Shown: positions 48,247 to 57,094, numbered from the stretch's first letter. The stretch is 64,000 bases of DNA from CALZKI01 sp045124055 (GCA_045124055.1 JBGVKZ010000011.1:1-64000); one strand, 5' to 3'. Numbers and translations: made by a program. The notes: generated by a model not told the origin, from the letters alone.

Positions 48247-49179
48247 ATGATATATGACAACGTGTTAGACGCAATGGGTCAAACTCCTATTATCCGCCTA
48301 AATAGAATGAACGATGAAGATAGTGCAGAAGTTTTAGTCAAGTTTGAAGGTTTAAATGTTGGTGGTTCTATTAAAACAAGAACAGCCCATAATATGATTA
48401 AAGCGGCTGAGAAAAAAGGTCTGATAAACAAAGATACCATTATTGTAGAACCAACCAGTGGTAATCAGGGAATTGGATTAGCTTTAATCGGTGCTGTAAA
48501 AGGATATAAAACCATTATTATTATGCCGGATTCCGTTAGTGAAGAAAGGCGTAAACTGGTAAGACATTATGGAGCAGAAGTAATTTTGATACATGATGCA
48601 GGTAATATTGGCGAATGTATTGACGAATGCTTACAAACTGCATTGCGTATGGAAAAAGAGAATCCCAATGTATACGTTCCCCAGCAGTTCGAAAATGAGG
48701 CAAATCCTAAGGTACATAAGCATCATACAGCATTAGAAATTATGGAACAGGTGGCAGGTCCAATCGATGGATTTTGTTCTGGTATTGGAACTGGTGGAAC
48801 AATTACCGGTATTGGCGAAGTCTTAAAGGCACAAAATCCGGATATTACCATTTGGGCAGTAGAGCCTGAAAATGCTGCCATTTTGGCAGGTGGTAACATA
48901 GGAACGCATCTTCAGATGGGTATTGGAGATGGCTTGATTCCTCCGATTTTGAATCAGAACATTTATGATGACATATGCATTATTTCTGACGAAGAAGCGT
49001 TGCAGACGTCCAAAGATTTGGCGAAAAAAGAAGGTCTTATGTGTGGCATCTCCAGCGGTACGAATGTGGCCGCTGCATTGAAGTTAGCCAAAAAGCTTGG
49101 AAAAGGGAAAACGGTTGTAACAGTTTTACCGGATACGGCAGAAAGATATTTTAGTACACCACTTTTTGAAAATGAATAG
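48247..49179 (+). CDS. cysK: Cysteine synthase-like PLP enzyme
   Basis: 310-residue fold-type II PLP enzyme. It aligns with O-acetylserine sulfhydrylases: MGQTPIIRLN, PLP lysine in GGSIKTR at about residue 41, TSGNQGIGLAL, CSGIGTGGTITGIGE and SSGTNVAAAL. Two positions differ from the usual pattern: SGNQG replaces SGNTG, and GGSIKTR follows NV rather than NP and has Thr for the usual Asp after the lysine. These could shift the substrate towards O-phosphoserine or another amine. Not linked to sulfur genes here. GAAAGGATAG site. Confidence 0.85.
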   Translation: MIYDNVLDAMGQTPIIRLNRMNDEDSAEVLVKFEGLNVGGSIKTRTAHNMIKAAEKKGLINKDTIIVEPTSGNQGIGLALIGAVKGYKTIIIMPDSVSEERRKLVRHYGAEVILIHDAGNIGECIDECLQTALRMEKENPNVYVPQQFENEANPKVHKHHTALEIMEQVAGPIDGFCSGIGTGGTITGIGEVLKAQNPDITIWAVEPENAAILAGGNIGTHLQMGIGDGLIPPILNQNIYDDICIISDEEALQTSKDLAKKEGLMCGISSGTNVAAALKLAKKLGKGKTVVTVLPDTAERYFSTPLFENE

Positions 49180-49188
49180 ATGAATTTT

Positions 49189-49255
49189 AGAGCATAGTGT
49201 ATTTGTGAAAACTTCGGTTGATTTTTCGAGCAAAATACAGTATGCTCTTTTTGTA
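49189..49255 (+). terminator. Terminator of the cysteine synthase-like gene
   Basis: Two stacked helices, AGAGCATA/TATGCTCT and TGTATTT/AAATACA, enclosing a large loop, then TTTTTG. Confidence 0.75.
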
Positions 49256-49290
49256 GGTTTCGTTCTCTTTTGAAGGAGAGAACACATCTT

Positions 49291-50202
49291 ATGAGCAAAT
49301 CTAAACCTTTACAGGAATTAAATCTAATTGATGGCTTCTTATTTGCAGTATCAACAGAAGACCCCCAAAATGCAAAATTTATAGCAAAATTAATTATTGA
49401 AAGAGCAACAGGAAAAAGAGTAAAGGATATTACTGTCGTGCAGGAAAAATCACTTTTAGGTCTGGATGTATATTATCATGGCATACGTATGGATTTGTAT
49501 GTAACTGAATATGAAAATGATAATGTTATCAGCGTATATGATATAGAACCTAATAGATATGGTGTAGATGAGCTGCCAAAGCGTAGTCGATTTAGTCAGG
49601 CATTGACAGATGCAAAACTTCTTAAAACGGGAGAAGAGTATAATAAAATGCCTGAATATCTTTCTATTTGGATTTTGACAGAAGATCCCTTTGGAAAGAA
49701 CCAAATGCTCTATAGCGTAAAAAATCATGTGGAAGGATTCCCTGAAATTGTGTATAATGACGGTGTACAGAAGTTGTTCCTATATGTAGGAGGGGAACTT
49801 GGTGGAGAAAAGCCACTTAAAGATTTACTACGATACTTTCTTAAATCAGATAAAGAACACGCATTAGATGAGGGTATTGAACAACTTCATACAATAGTTG
49901 AAAATGTCAAAGGGAATCGGAAGGTAGGGGAACAATATATGACACTACAGGATATGATTAATTACGAGAAGGCAGAAGCAAGACGAGAAGCGAGAGAGGA
50001 AGGCTTGGCAGAAGGGCGAGCAGAAGGACTTGCAGAAGGGCGAGCAGAAGGACTTGCAGAAGGACTCTTAGAAAATATTACTAAAACTATCAGAGTTTGT
50101 AGAAATCTTGGTGCATCTAATGAACAGATTGTAGATAATTTGGTAAGCGAATTCAAAGTATCAGAAGAAAAAGCAAAAACATATCTTATAAATTGTAACT
50201 AA
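49291..50202 (+). CDS. Rpn-family PD-(D/E)XK nuclease protein
   Basis: 303-residue protein of the recombination-promoting nuclease (PDDEXK_2) group. MSKSKPLQELNLIDGFLFAVSTEDPQNAKFIAKLII is typical of its N-terminus, followed by the D-X-E-V-type strand (DITVVQEKSLLG..., VDELPKRSRFSQALTDAKLL). The C-terminal part holds near-identical 8-residue units EGLAEGRA (about 238-258) encoded by a tandem 24-bp repeat. Such proteins cut DNA and spread with transposons and bacteriophage-defence genes. ATG 49291 follows GGAGAG; upstream in-frame TTG 49270 is rejected. Single gene. Confidence 0.85.
   Translation: MSKSKPLQELNLIDGFLFAVSTEDPQNAKFIAKLIIERATGKRVKDITVVQEKSLLGLDVYYHGIRMDLYVTEYENDNVISVYDIEPNRYGVDELPKRSRFSQALTDAKLLKTGEEYNKMPEYLSIWILTEDPFGKNQMLYSVKNHVEGFPEIVYNDGVQKLFLYVGGELGGEKPLKDLLRYFLKSDKEHALDEGIEQLHTIVENVKGNRKVGEQYMTLQDMINYEKAEARREAREEGLAEGRAEGLAEGRAEGLAEGLLENITKTIRVCRNLGASNEQIVDNLVSEFKVSEEKAKTYLINCN
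50003..50066 (+). repeat. Tandem 24-bp repeat in the Rpn-like gene
   Basis: About 2.5 copies of a 24-bp unit containing GACTTGCAGAAGGGCGAGCA (first copy one base different), so it can expand or contract in whole codons (8 residues). Confidence 0.75.
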
Positions 50203-50297
50203 TAATATATTTTATGACAGAGAGCGAAACCTATATTATGTAGAAAAAGTATGATTAATGGGCGATATTATGCAAGACACAACCTTTTTACGTGAGA

Positions 50298-50303
50298 TAT
50301 AAT
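50298..50303 (+). promoter_or_regulatory. -10 element before the PfkB kinase gene
   Basis: TATAAT (50298-50303) 37 bp before the start; the -35 region is weak. Confidence 0.4.
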
Positions 50304-50339
50304 GCAAATATGGAAAATGTCTTATAGGAGGGTTAGAAT

Positions 50340-51260
50340 ATGAGTCGAATAATAGTATCGGGTCTTGTAAATATGGAAACGACATTAAACATAGGTCAGT
50401 TTCCAGTTGAGTATTCGCCGATTGAATATAAATTCTTCGGACTTAAATCCAATGTGGCAGGGGTTGCCTATAATGTGGCAAAAGCACTTGGAATATTGGA
50501 AAATGAAGTGGATTTATTATCAATGATTGGTAAAGATGGAGAAGGAAAAGTTGTTTTAGAAGGCATAAAAGATGCGGGTATTCGTGAGGAATACATTTTA
50601 ATCAAACTAGAAGAAACTCCAACCAGCCTTATCTTATTTGATGATAAAGGAAAGAGAAAAATCTACTGTGATTTAAAAGATATTCAAGAAACGGATTATC
50701 CAATGGAAAAAGTAGATGCATTGCTTGATGAGTGTGATTTGGTAGTTGCCTGTAACTGCAATTTTAATCGTCCTTTGTTAAAGCTAGCAAAAGAAAAGGG
50801 GAAATTGATTGCCACAGATGTGCATGTACTTGGAGATTTGAATGATGATTATAATAGAGAGTTTATGCAATATGGTGACATCGTATTTCTGAGTGATGAA
50901 ATCCTTGTTTCAGATAATAGAAATCCGTGGGATTTTTTACGAGAAATGTATAGAATGTATGCACCAAGAATCATTGTTTTAGGAGAAGGCTCAAAGGGAG
51001 CAATGATGTACCTTGGAGAAAAGGACGAATTTGTAGAGCTTGGAGCAGTAAAAACAGGTGAGGTTGTCAATACTGTTGGTGCTGGTGATGCTCTGTTTAG
51101 TGCATTTGTGCATTTCTATGTGAAAGGCTTAGAACCAGTAGAATGCTTAAAAAGAGCTCAGATATTTGCGTCTTTAAAAATTGCATATAATGGTGCGTCA
51201 CTTGGTTTTGCCAGTGAAGAAGAAATAGAAAGATGGTATGAGGAAATTTATCGTGTCTAG
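50340..51260 (+). CDS. PfkB-family carbohydrate kinase
   Basis: 306-residue ribokinase-fold kinase. The N-terminal SGLVNMETTLN and the anion-hole and catalytic base motif NTVGAGDALFSAF (about 247-259) define the PfkB family; the AGVAYNVAKALG segment is the glycine-rich substrate lid. Substrate (ribose, adenosine, fructose-type sugar) cannot be told. AGGAGGG precedes the ATG. It overlaps the next gene by 23 bp. Confidence 0.9.
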   Translation: MSRIIVSGLVNMETTLNIGQFPVEYSPIEYKFFGLKSNVAGVAYNVAKALGILENEVDLLSMIGKDGEGKVVLEGIKDAGIREEYILIKLEETPTSLILFDDKGKRKIYCDLKDIQETDYPMEKVDALLDECDLVVACNCNFNRPLLKLAKEKGKLIATDVHVLGDLNDDYNREFMQYGDIVFLSDEILVSDNRNPWDFLREMYRMYAPRIIVLGEGSKGAMMYLGEKDEFVELGAVKTGEVVNTVGAGDALFSAFVHFYVKGLEPVECLKRAQIFASLKIAYNGASLGFASEEEIERWYEEIYRV

Positions 51261-52473
51261 TGGATATGTAACAACAGAAAAATTATATGATAAGGACGCG
51301 TATGCTACAAAATTTGAAGCGACAATTTTAAAGGTAGAACCGGCGAAAACCGGTTTCTGCCTTATTTTTGATAAAACCTTATTTTTCCCGGAAGAAGGGG
51401 GACAAAATTGTGATACAGGAAACATTATCTGTGCAGGACAAGGGTTTATAGTTTCTTACGTTGGAATTGAAAAAAGAGAGGGCGTTGAGGTGATTTGTCA
51501 TTATGTAAATAGTGAAATGTCGGCTACGGACTCTAATGAGATTTTATCGGCACTCTGCGAAGGAGTTGAAATTCAAGGGGAAATTGATTGGAAAGCTCGC
51601 TATGATAAAATGCAAAATCATTCAGGAGAACATATTTTATCTGGAATTATTCATACGGAGTTTGGATTTGATAATGTGGGTTTTCACTTAAATGATGAAC
51701 TCTTTACTATGGATTGTAATGGCGTTCTTACGAAGGAACAACTGGATTTCTTAGAGAGAAAAGCTAATGAAGTGATTATGGAGAATGTGTCTATTTATGG
51801 TAAATATGTATCGGATGATGAACTTGCCAGATTGGAATATCGGAGCAAAAAAGAAATTGAAGGTGCCATACGAATTGTAAGCATTGAAGGATATGATAAA
51901 TGTGCCTGCTGTGCTCCTCATGTAAAAAGTTCCATAGAAGTAGGCGTAATTAAAATTGTTAAATCAGAAAACTGGAAAGGCGGTATGCGTCTTACGGTTT
52001 TGTGTGGAAATAGAGCCTACAAAGATTATGCAAAAAAACATGAGATTTTACAGAATTTATCCAGAAAATTCTCCACTTCGGATGAAAAGATAGCTGAGGT
52101 TGTGGAAAACTTAAAAAACAATTTAGGTGACTTAGAGTTTAAATTAGCGACTTTAGAATGCCAGATGACGACTGAAAAATTGCTGCAAAATTCGATTCAA
52201 TTTTTTGATGCGATATCGCCAAAGGCGTTGACAAAAGCTTTGGACAATGCGATGAATCAAAAACCAGCGGAATTGTTTATGATGTTTGTCGGAAATAATG
52301 AAAGTGGTTATCGTTATGTAATGGGAAGCCTTGAGAGGAATGTAGAGGAAATAGGAAAGATACTTCACGAGAAACTCGGTGCAAAAGGCGGCGGTAGAGG
52401 AACGATGATTCAGGGAATGGTGCTTAGCACGAAGGAAGAAATTGAAAAAGTGATAATTAGTTCAATCTCATAA
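51238..52473 (+). CDS. AlaX-like alanyl-tRNA editing protein
   Basis: 411-residue protein with the editing half of alanyl-tRNA synthetase: HSGEHILSG for zinc and CACCAPH (third and fourth ligands), then a long helix and a DHHA1 domain with GAKGGGRGTMIQG at the C-terminus. It hydrolyses Ser-tRNA(Ala) or Gly-tRNA(Ala) in trans. It starts inside the PfkB gene at ATG 51238; GTG 51253 with GAGGAAA upstream is an alternative. It ends in a bidirectional terminator. Confidence 0.92.
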   Translation: MRKFIVSSGYVTTEKLYDKDAYATKFEATILKVEPAKTGFCLIFDKTLFFPEEGGQNCDTGNIICAGQGFIVSYVGIEKREGVEVICHYVNSEMSATDSNEILSALCEGVEIQGEIDWKARYDKMQNHSGEHILSGIIHTEFGFDNVGFHLNDELFTMDCNGVLTKEQLDFLERKANEVIMENVSIYGKYVSDDELARLEYRSKKEIEGAIRIVSIEGYDKCACCAPHVKSSIEVGVIKIVKSENWKGGMRLTVLCGNRAYKDYAKKHEILQNLSRKFSTSDEKIAEVVENLKNNLGDLEFKLATLECQMTTEKLLQNSIQFFDAISPKALTKALDNAMNQKPAELFMMFVGNNESGYRYVMGSLERNVEEIGKILHEKLGAKGGGRGTMIQGMVLSTKEEIEKVIISSIS

Positions 52474-52475
52474 AA

Positions 52476-52514
52476 TAGGGAACTTTCTTTTGAATAAGAA
52501 AGTTCCCTAAAAAA
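52476..52514. terminator. Bidirectional terminator
   Basis: 14-bp perfect stem TAGGGAACTTTCTT/AAGAAAGTTCCCTA (52476-52489 with 52496-52509), TTGAAT loop, A/T flanks, between convergent genes. Confidence 0.9.
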
Positions 52515-52527
52515 TTAACATTTTCAA

Positions 52528-53706
52528 TTAGTGATGGAATAATCTAATTCCTGTAAATGCCATTACCATATCATATTTATCACAACATTCAATAACAGCA
52601 TCATCACGTACAGAGCCACCTGGCTGAGCGATATATTTTACGCCGCTTTTGTGTGCTCGTTCTATATTATCTGAAAATGGGAAGAATGCATCACTACCAA
52701 CAGTAACATCCTTCATACCGTCAAGCCAAGCACGTTTTTCTTCAGAAGTAAATACGGCTGGTTTGACTTTGAAAATTCTTTCCCAAGCTCCATCAGCTAA
52801 AACATCCATATATTCTTCGCCCATATATACGTCGATAGCATTGTCTCTGTCGGCACGACCAAGTCCATCTACGAACTGTAAGCCCATCACCTGTGGAGAC
52901 TGACGTAAGTACCAGTTGTCAGCTTTCTGACCGGCAAGACGAGTACAGTGGATTCTGGACTGCTGTCCTGCACCAATACCGATTGCCTGACCATCTTTTA
53001 CATAGCAAACAGAGTTTGACTGAGTATATTTTAAAGTAATGAGTGCAATTTTCATATCGATTATTGCGTTTTCTGGAAGGTCTTTATTTTTTGTGACGAT
53101 ATTCGATAATAATTCTTCGTTACAATTTAATTCGTTACGACCCTGTTCAAAGGTGATGCCATAAACCTGTTTTGTTTCGATTTTGGCTGGCTTGTAATTT
53201 GCATCAATCTGAATGACATTGTAGTTACCGTTTTTCTTAGCTTTTAAAATAGCCAAAGCTTCATCTGTGTAACCTGGAGCAATTACGCCGTCGGAAACTT
53301 CACGTTTGATAAGTTTTGCAGTGTCAACATCACAAGTATCTGAAAGTGCAATAAAATCTCCAAAAGAAGACATTCTATCTGCACCTCTGGCTCTTGCATA
53401 AGCACAAGCAAGTGGTGACAATTCGCCTAAATCGTCTACCCAGTAGATTTTTGCCAATGTATCAGAAAGCGGGAGACCTACTGCTGCACCGGCTGGGGAA
53501 ACGTGTTTGAAAGAAGTGGCAGCAGGAAGACCTGTGGCTTCTTTTAATTCTTTTACTAACTGCCAACCATTAAAAGCATCTAAGAAGTTGATGTATCCTG
53601 GTTTTCCGTTTAGAACAGTAACAGGAAGTTCACTTCCGTCTGCCATAAAAATTCTAGATGGTTTCTGGTTTGGATTACAACCATATTTTAACTGAATTTC
53701 GTTCAT
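52528..53706 (-). CDS. AICAR transformylase (separate, without IMP cyclohydrolase)
   Basis: 392-residue phosphoribosylaminoimidazolecarboxamide formyltransferase. It has YGCNPNQKPSRIF, FKHVSPAGAAVG and SDAFFPFSDNIERAHKSGVKYIAQPGGSVRDDAVI, conserved in PurH C-terminal halves. In most bacteria this activity is fused to IMP cyclohydrolase (PurH); here the cyclohydrolase is a separate, unrelated PurO-type protein encoded just upstream. It makes FAICAR for the last two steps of purine synthesis. AAGGAGA precedes the ATG. Confidence 0.95.
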   Translation of the reverse strand: MNEIQLKYGCNPNQKPSRIFMADGSELPVTVLNGKPGYINFLDAFNGWQLVKELKEATGLPAATSFKHVSPAGAAVGLPLSDTLAKIYWVDDLGELSPLACAYARARGADRMSSFGDFIALSDTCDVDTAKLIKREVSDGVIAPGYTDEALAILKAKKNGNYNVIQIDANYKPAKIETKQVYGITFEQGRNELNCNEELLSNIVTKNKDLPENAIIDMKIALITLKYTQSNSVCYVKDGQAIGIGAGQQSRIHCTRLAGQKADNWYLRQSPQVMGLQFVDGLGRADRDNAIDVYMGEEYMDVLADGAWERIFKVKPAVFTSEEKRAWLDGMKDVTVGSDAFFPFSDNIERAHKSGVKYIAQPGGSVRDDAVIECCDKYDMVMAFTGIRLFHH

Positions 53707-53736
53707 ATTTTTTCTCCTTATCCTGTTATTAAAATA

Positions 53737-54450
53737 TTATGCGTTTTTGTTCAAAATTTTTGTTTCGTATTTACCGGTTTCGATATCAATATAACGAACA
53801 AATAAAGAAACTTTGTTATCTGCATTTAAGTTTTCCCAAAGCATATTTGTAAAAGTCTCTATATCGTTATCGATAGCCACTAATTTTGGTTCCCCTTCAA
53901 AACTTGGAAGTGGGTTGTCATCATGCATATATGTATGAATGAAGTGACCTTCACCATTTACAGGATTTTCATAAGTAAATGTGTAGCGATTACAAGCTTC
54001 TGGATTACCATTGTTGCTCTTTAAAATAGACATAGCATAGTGGAAAGTATTGTTTTCTACTTTCATAATACCGGAAATTCTAGGTGTATAATTTGGTCCG
54101 TCAGGCTCAAATTCACGAATACGGAGTGATTGTTCAAAGGTTTCACCTTTTGACATACCCTCATAGATTGTGTCTGTCTGGTCACCATTTGTAACGATTG
54201 TATAGTTATCAAGAACACGTACTGGTGCGTAAATAATTAAAGAAGGGTCTTCTAATTTAGAAGGGTCATAAGCTTCTGTGCGAATCCCTTCGCCTTCTGT
54301 TACAAATACGCGGTTGCGGCTGTTAGAACTTCTACCCATAATAAAGTAAGCAGTTACGGCTTTTTTGCCATCCTTAGTTTTACCAATGACAATTCCTCTG
54401 CCTGGGTATGCATTTTCACTTAGTTCTTGTTTTAAATCAAGCATTCTCAT
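53737..54450 (-). CDS. purO: IMP cyclohydrolase, PurO-like
   Basis: 237-residue protein with the IMP_cyclohyd (PurO) pattern known first from archaea: YPGRGIVIGKTKDGKKAVTAYFIMGRSSNSRNRVF, then TIVTNGDQTDTIYEG and PDGPNYTPRISG. It converts FAICAR into IMP, the last step of purine synthesis. AGGAGGAAAT precedes ATG 54450; an in-frame codon at 54486 is rejected. It is followed by AICAR transformylase with a 30-bp gap and is preceded by a ZTP riboswitch, which confirms the purine role. Confidence 0.92.
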   Translation of the reverse strand: MRMLDLKQELSENAYPGRGIVIGKTKDGKKAVTAYFIMGRSSNSRNRVFVTEGEGIRTEAYDPSKLEDPSLIIYAPVRVLDNYTIVTNGDQTDTIYEGMSKGETFEQSLRIREFEPDGPNYTPRISGIMKVENNTFHYAMSILKSNNGNPEACNRYTFTYENPVNGEGHFIHTYMHDDNPLPSFEGEPKLVAIDNDIETFTNMLWENLNADNKVSLFVRYIDIETGKYETKILNKNA

Positions 54451-54462
54451 ATATTTCCTCCT

Positions 54463-54518
54463 AAAAAATAAAACCGCCCTAGGCAATCTGTACTTCTAGT
54501 ACGGTTCGCCCAGGCGGT
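54463..54518 (-). terminator. Riboswitch-controlled terminator upstream of purO
   Basis: Minus strand ACCGCCTGGGC pairs with GCCTAGGGCGGT (54508-54518 with 54473-54484, one bulged G) around a smaller TGTACTTCTAGTACGG-type hairpin, then TTTTATTTTTT. Its 5' arm is the conserved CCGCCTGGGC element of the ZTP aptamer, so ligand binding and termination exclude one another. Confidence 0.8.
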
Positions 54519-54602
54519 CGGCAATCATAAAATAGTTATACTCCCTGTGGGTACTCCCACAACAAACGCTAAGGCTTGTTTTCCGCCAGTTGTATAACTT
54601 TT
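54508..54602 (-). promoter_or_regulatory. ZTP riboswitch (pfl motif)
   Basis: The aptamer core is visible on the minus strand: a GTTATAC/GTATAAC helix enclosing CTGGCGG, an internal helix, TGTGGG/CCCACA hairpin, and the 3' hallmark GCCGACCGCCTGGGC (54508-54522). ZTP/ZMP riboswitches turn on 10-formyl-tetrahydrofolate-dependent and purine genes, as expected before AICAR transformylase and IMP cyclohydrolase. Confidence 0.88.
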
Positions 54603-54618
54603 ATTCTGTTACGCCCTC

Positions 54619-54647
54619 ATTTTACACGAAGTTTGTAAAAGATGCAA
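54619..54647 (-). promoter_or_regulatory. Promoter of the purO operon
   Basis: Minus strand TTGCAT (54642-54647), 17-nt spacer, TAAAAT (54619-54624); transcription would start about 54612, just before the aptamer. Confidence 0.65.
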
Positions 54648-54724
54648 GATGGAAGTTGATATCATATACCATAAATAAATCCTTCTTTCAATAGTAGAAA
54701 TATGTGCCAAAAGTCATATTTTAC

Positions 54725-54753
54725 TTGATATTCAAAGCATTTTCAGATAGTAT
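54725..54753 (+). promoter_or_regulatory. Promoter of the OPT transporter gene
   Basis: TTGATA (54725-54730), 17-nt spacer, TAGTAT (54748-54753). Confidence 0.5.
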
Positions 54754-54785
54754 AAAGTAGAAATATTATGAGAAGGAGAAGTTTT

Positions 54786-56714
54786 ATGAACGAAAAAAAC
54801 GAATTTAAGCCGTATGTTCCGGCTGACAAAGTAACACCGGAAATTACGGTTACATCTGTAATTATGGGTATACTTTTAGCTGTAATTTTTGGTGCAGCTA
54901 ACGCATATTTGGGATTACGTGTAGGTATGACCGTTTCTGCATCTATTCCGGCAGCGGTTATTGCGATGGGTGTTATTCGCGTTGTTATGCGTAAAAACTC
55001 TATTTTGGAAAGTAACATTGTTCAGACCATCGGTTCTGCCGGTGAATCTTTAGCTGCGGGTGCTATTTTCACCCTTCCTGCACTCTTCTTGTGGGCGGCT
55101 GAAGGAAAAATGGATAAACCTAGTATGATTGAAATTACATTAATTGCCCTTCTTGGTGGTTTGCTTGGTGTATTCTTTATGGTACCACTTCGTAATGCAT
55201 TAATCGTAAAAGAACATAGCACATTGCCATATCCAGAAGGAAAAGCTTGTGCAGAAGTACTTCTTGCGGGAGAAGAAGGTGGTGCAAATGCATCAACCGT
55301 ATTTGCCGGAATGGGTATTGCAGCAGCTTTCAAATTTGTAATTGATGGTTTGAAGGTAGTTCCAAGCGAAGTTTCTGCAAAAGTAAAAGGCTATGCAGGT
55401 GAACTGGGAACACAGATTTATCCTGCGGTATTCAGTGTTGGTTATATTTGTGGACCAAAGATTTCATCCTATATGTTTGCCGGCGGTGTACTTAGCTGGT
55501 TAGTATTGATTCCACTGATTGTCTTATTTGGCGAACAGTTAATTCTTTATCCTGGTACAGCACCAATCGGTGAAATGTTTGCTGCTGGCGGAGCAAGTGC
55601 CATTTGGAGTAGTTATATCCGCTATATCGGTGCAGGTGCATTAGCAGCAGGTGGTATTATCAGCTTAGTAAAATCTTTGCCACTGATTGTGCGTACTTTT
55701 AGAGATGCAATTAAGAGTATGAAAGGTGGAGTTGGTTCTGGTACAAGCCGTACAGAAAGAGATATTCCAATGACAATCGTACTCAGTGCTATTTTAGTGC
55801 TTACCCTTCTTGTTTGGTTAGTTCCAGCCATTCCAGTAAGCCTTGTAGGTGCTATTATCGTAGTTATTTTTGGTTTCTTCTTTGCAACAGTATCTTCCAG
55901 AATGGTAGGTTTAGTTGGAAGTAGTAATAACCCGGTATCAGGTATGGCGATTGCTACCTTACTTATCGCTACATTAATTTTAAAATTAACAGGTGATGCA
56001 GGTATCCACGGTATGCAGAGTGCTATTGCAATCGGTTCCATCATTTGTATCGTAGCCGCAATCGCAGGTGATACATCACAGGATTTAAAAACAGGTTACT
56101 TACTTGGTGCAACACCGAAAAAACAGCAGATTGGTGAAATTATTGGTGTTGTTGCAGCAGCTCTTGCAATCGGCGGAACACTCTATTTATTAGATAGTGC
56201 TTGGGGCTTTGGCTCAGAAGAACTTGCTGCTCCACAGGCAACCCTTATGAAAATGATTATCGAAGGTGTAATGGAAAGCAATCTTCCTTGGGCACTTGTA
56301 TTCATTGGTGTATTTATTGCTATTATCGTTGAAATTTTAGGAATTCCAGTATTGCCATTCGCAATCGGCGTATATTTACCTGTTCAGTTAAATGCATGTA
56401 TTATGGTTGGTGGTCTTGTTCGTCTTGCATTCGATAAAATGAAAAAAGAAGAAAATGACAAAAAACGTATTATCAATGATGGTATTTTGTATTGCTCTGG
56501 TATGATTGCAGGGGAAGGTCTTGTTGGTATTCTTTTAGCCCTTCTTGCAGTATTTGGTGTAAGTGATGCGATTGATTTATCAGGAAAATTGGGACTTCCG
56601 GCAGCTGTTTCGAATATTGGAAGTTTAGTAGTCTTTGCATTGATGATTTTAACAGTACTCAAATTCTCGCTTTGGAAAAAAGTGAAGAAAAATGATGCAA
56701 AAAAGGACGCTTAG
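54786..56714 (+). CDS. OPT-family oligopeptide/metal-chelate transporter
   Basis: 642-residue polytopic membrane protein with about 14-16 hydrophobic segments. ANAYLGLRVGMTVSASIPAAVIAMG, LIALLGGLLGVFFMVPLRNALIVKEHSTLPYPEGKACAEVL and AIAGDTSQDLKTGYLLG are characteristic OPT/YSL motifs. It probably imports small peptides or metal chelates by cation symport. AAGGAGAAG precedes ATG 54786. It is followed 3 bp later by a PqqD-like gene. Confidence 0.94.
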   Translation: MNEKNEFKPYVPADKVTPEITVTSVIMGILLAVIFGAANAYLGLRVGMTVSASIPAAVIAMGVIRVVMRKNSILESNIVQTIGSAGESLAAGAIFTLPALFLWAAEGKMDKPSMIEITLIALLGGLLGVFFMVPLRNALIVKEHSTLPYPEGKACAEVLLAGEEGGANASTVFAGMGIAAAFKFVIDGLKVVPSEVSAKVKGYAGELGTQIYPAVFSVGYICGPKISSYMFAGGVLSWLVLIPLIVLFGEQLILYPGTAPIGEMFAAGGASAIWSSYIRYIGAGALAAGGIISLVKSLPLIVRTFRDAIKSMKGGVGSGTSRTERDIPMTIVLSAILVLTLLVWLVPAIPVSLVGAIIVVIFGFFFATVSSRMVGLVGSSNNPVSGMAIATLLIATLILKLTGDAGIHGMQSAIAIGSIICIVAAIAGDTSQDLKTGYLLGATPKKQQIGEIIGVVAAALAIGGTLYLLDSAWGFGSEELAAPQATLMKMIIEGVMESNLPWALVFIGVFIAIIVEILGIPVLPFAIGVYLPVQLNACIMVGGLVRLAFDKMKKEENDKKRIINDGILYCSGMIAGEGLVGILLALLAVFGVSDAIDLSGKLGLPAAVSNIGSLVVFALMILTVLKFSLWKKVKKNDAKKDA

Positions 56715-56717
56715 TCA

Positions 56718-57086
56718 ATGAAAAACAAACAAGAAAAAGGAAAAGGGAACTATTTGGACCGTATCCCTAAACGACCAGAAAACCTTGATTTTTCGGTTGA
56801 GGAAAAGGGATTAGTAGTTCTGAATATTGAAAATAAAGGTGTTTTCAATAAAATTGCCCAAAAACTTTTCAGAAAACCCAAAATCAGCCATATTCATTTG
56901 GATGAGATGGGAAGTTTTAACTGGCAGACGATGGACGGGAAAATGGATATAACGGAAATTGGGAAACTGGTGGAAGAAAAGTTTGGAGATGAAGCCAATC
57001 CATTATATGAAAGACTTGCTAAGTTTTTTCAGATTTTGGATAGCTATGGCTTTGTAGAGTGGGTAAAAAAAGAAGACGAGCAGTAA
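56718..57086 (+). CDS. PqqD-like protein linked to the OPT transporter
   Basis: 122-residue protein. Residues ~65-115 (IHLDEMGSFNWQTMDGKMDITEIGKLVEEKFG...RLAKFFQILDSYGFV) match the PqqD/RiPP-recognition winged-helix pattern. The N-terminus is basic. No radical-SAM enzyme or peptide gene is near, so it may serve another purpose with the OPT transporter; the two appear to be linked in a number of clostridia. Its end overlaps the next frame. Confidence 0.8.
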   Translation: MKNKQEKGKGNYLDRIPKRPENLDFSVEEKGLVVLNIENKGVFNKIAQKLFRKPKISHIHLDEMGSFNWQTMDGKMDITEIGKLVEEKFGDEANPLYERLAKFFQILDSYGFVEWVKKEDEQ

Positions 57087-57094
57087 GAAAAGTT

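Noticed and set aside
51238..51260. Overlap of PfkB and AlaX-like genes as evidence of a fusion
   Set aside because: The frames differ and both families are complete, so it is an ordinary coupled overlap.
55022..56044. Long minus-strand open frames antisense to the OPT gene
   Set aside because: Low-complexity Ala/Pro/Ile translations produced by the codon usage of the hydrophobic sense gene.
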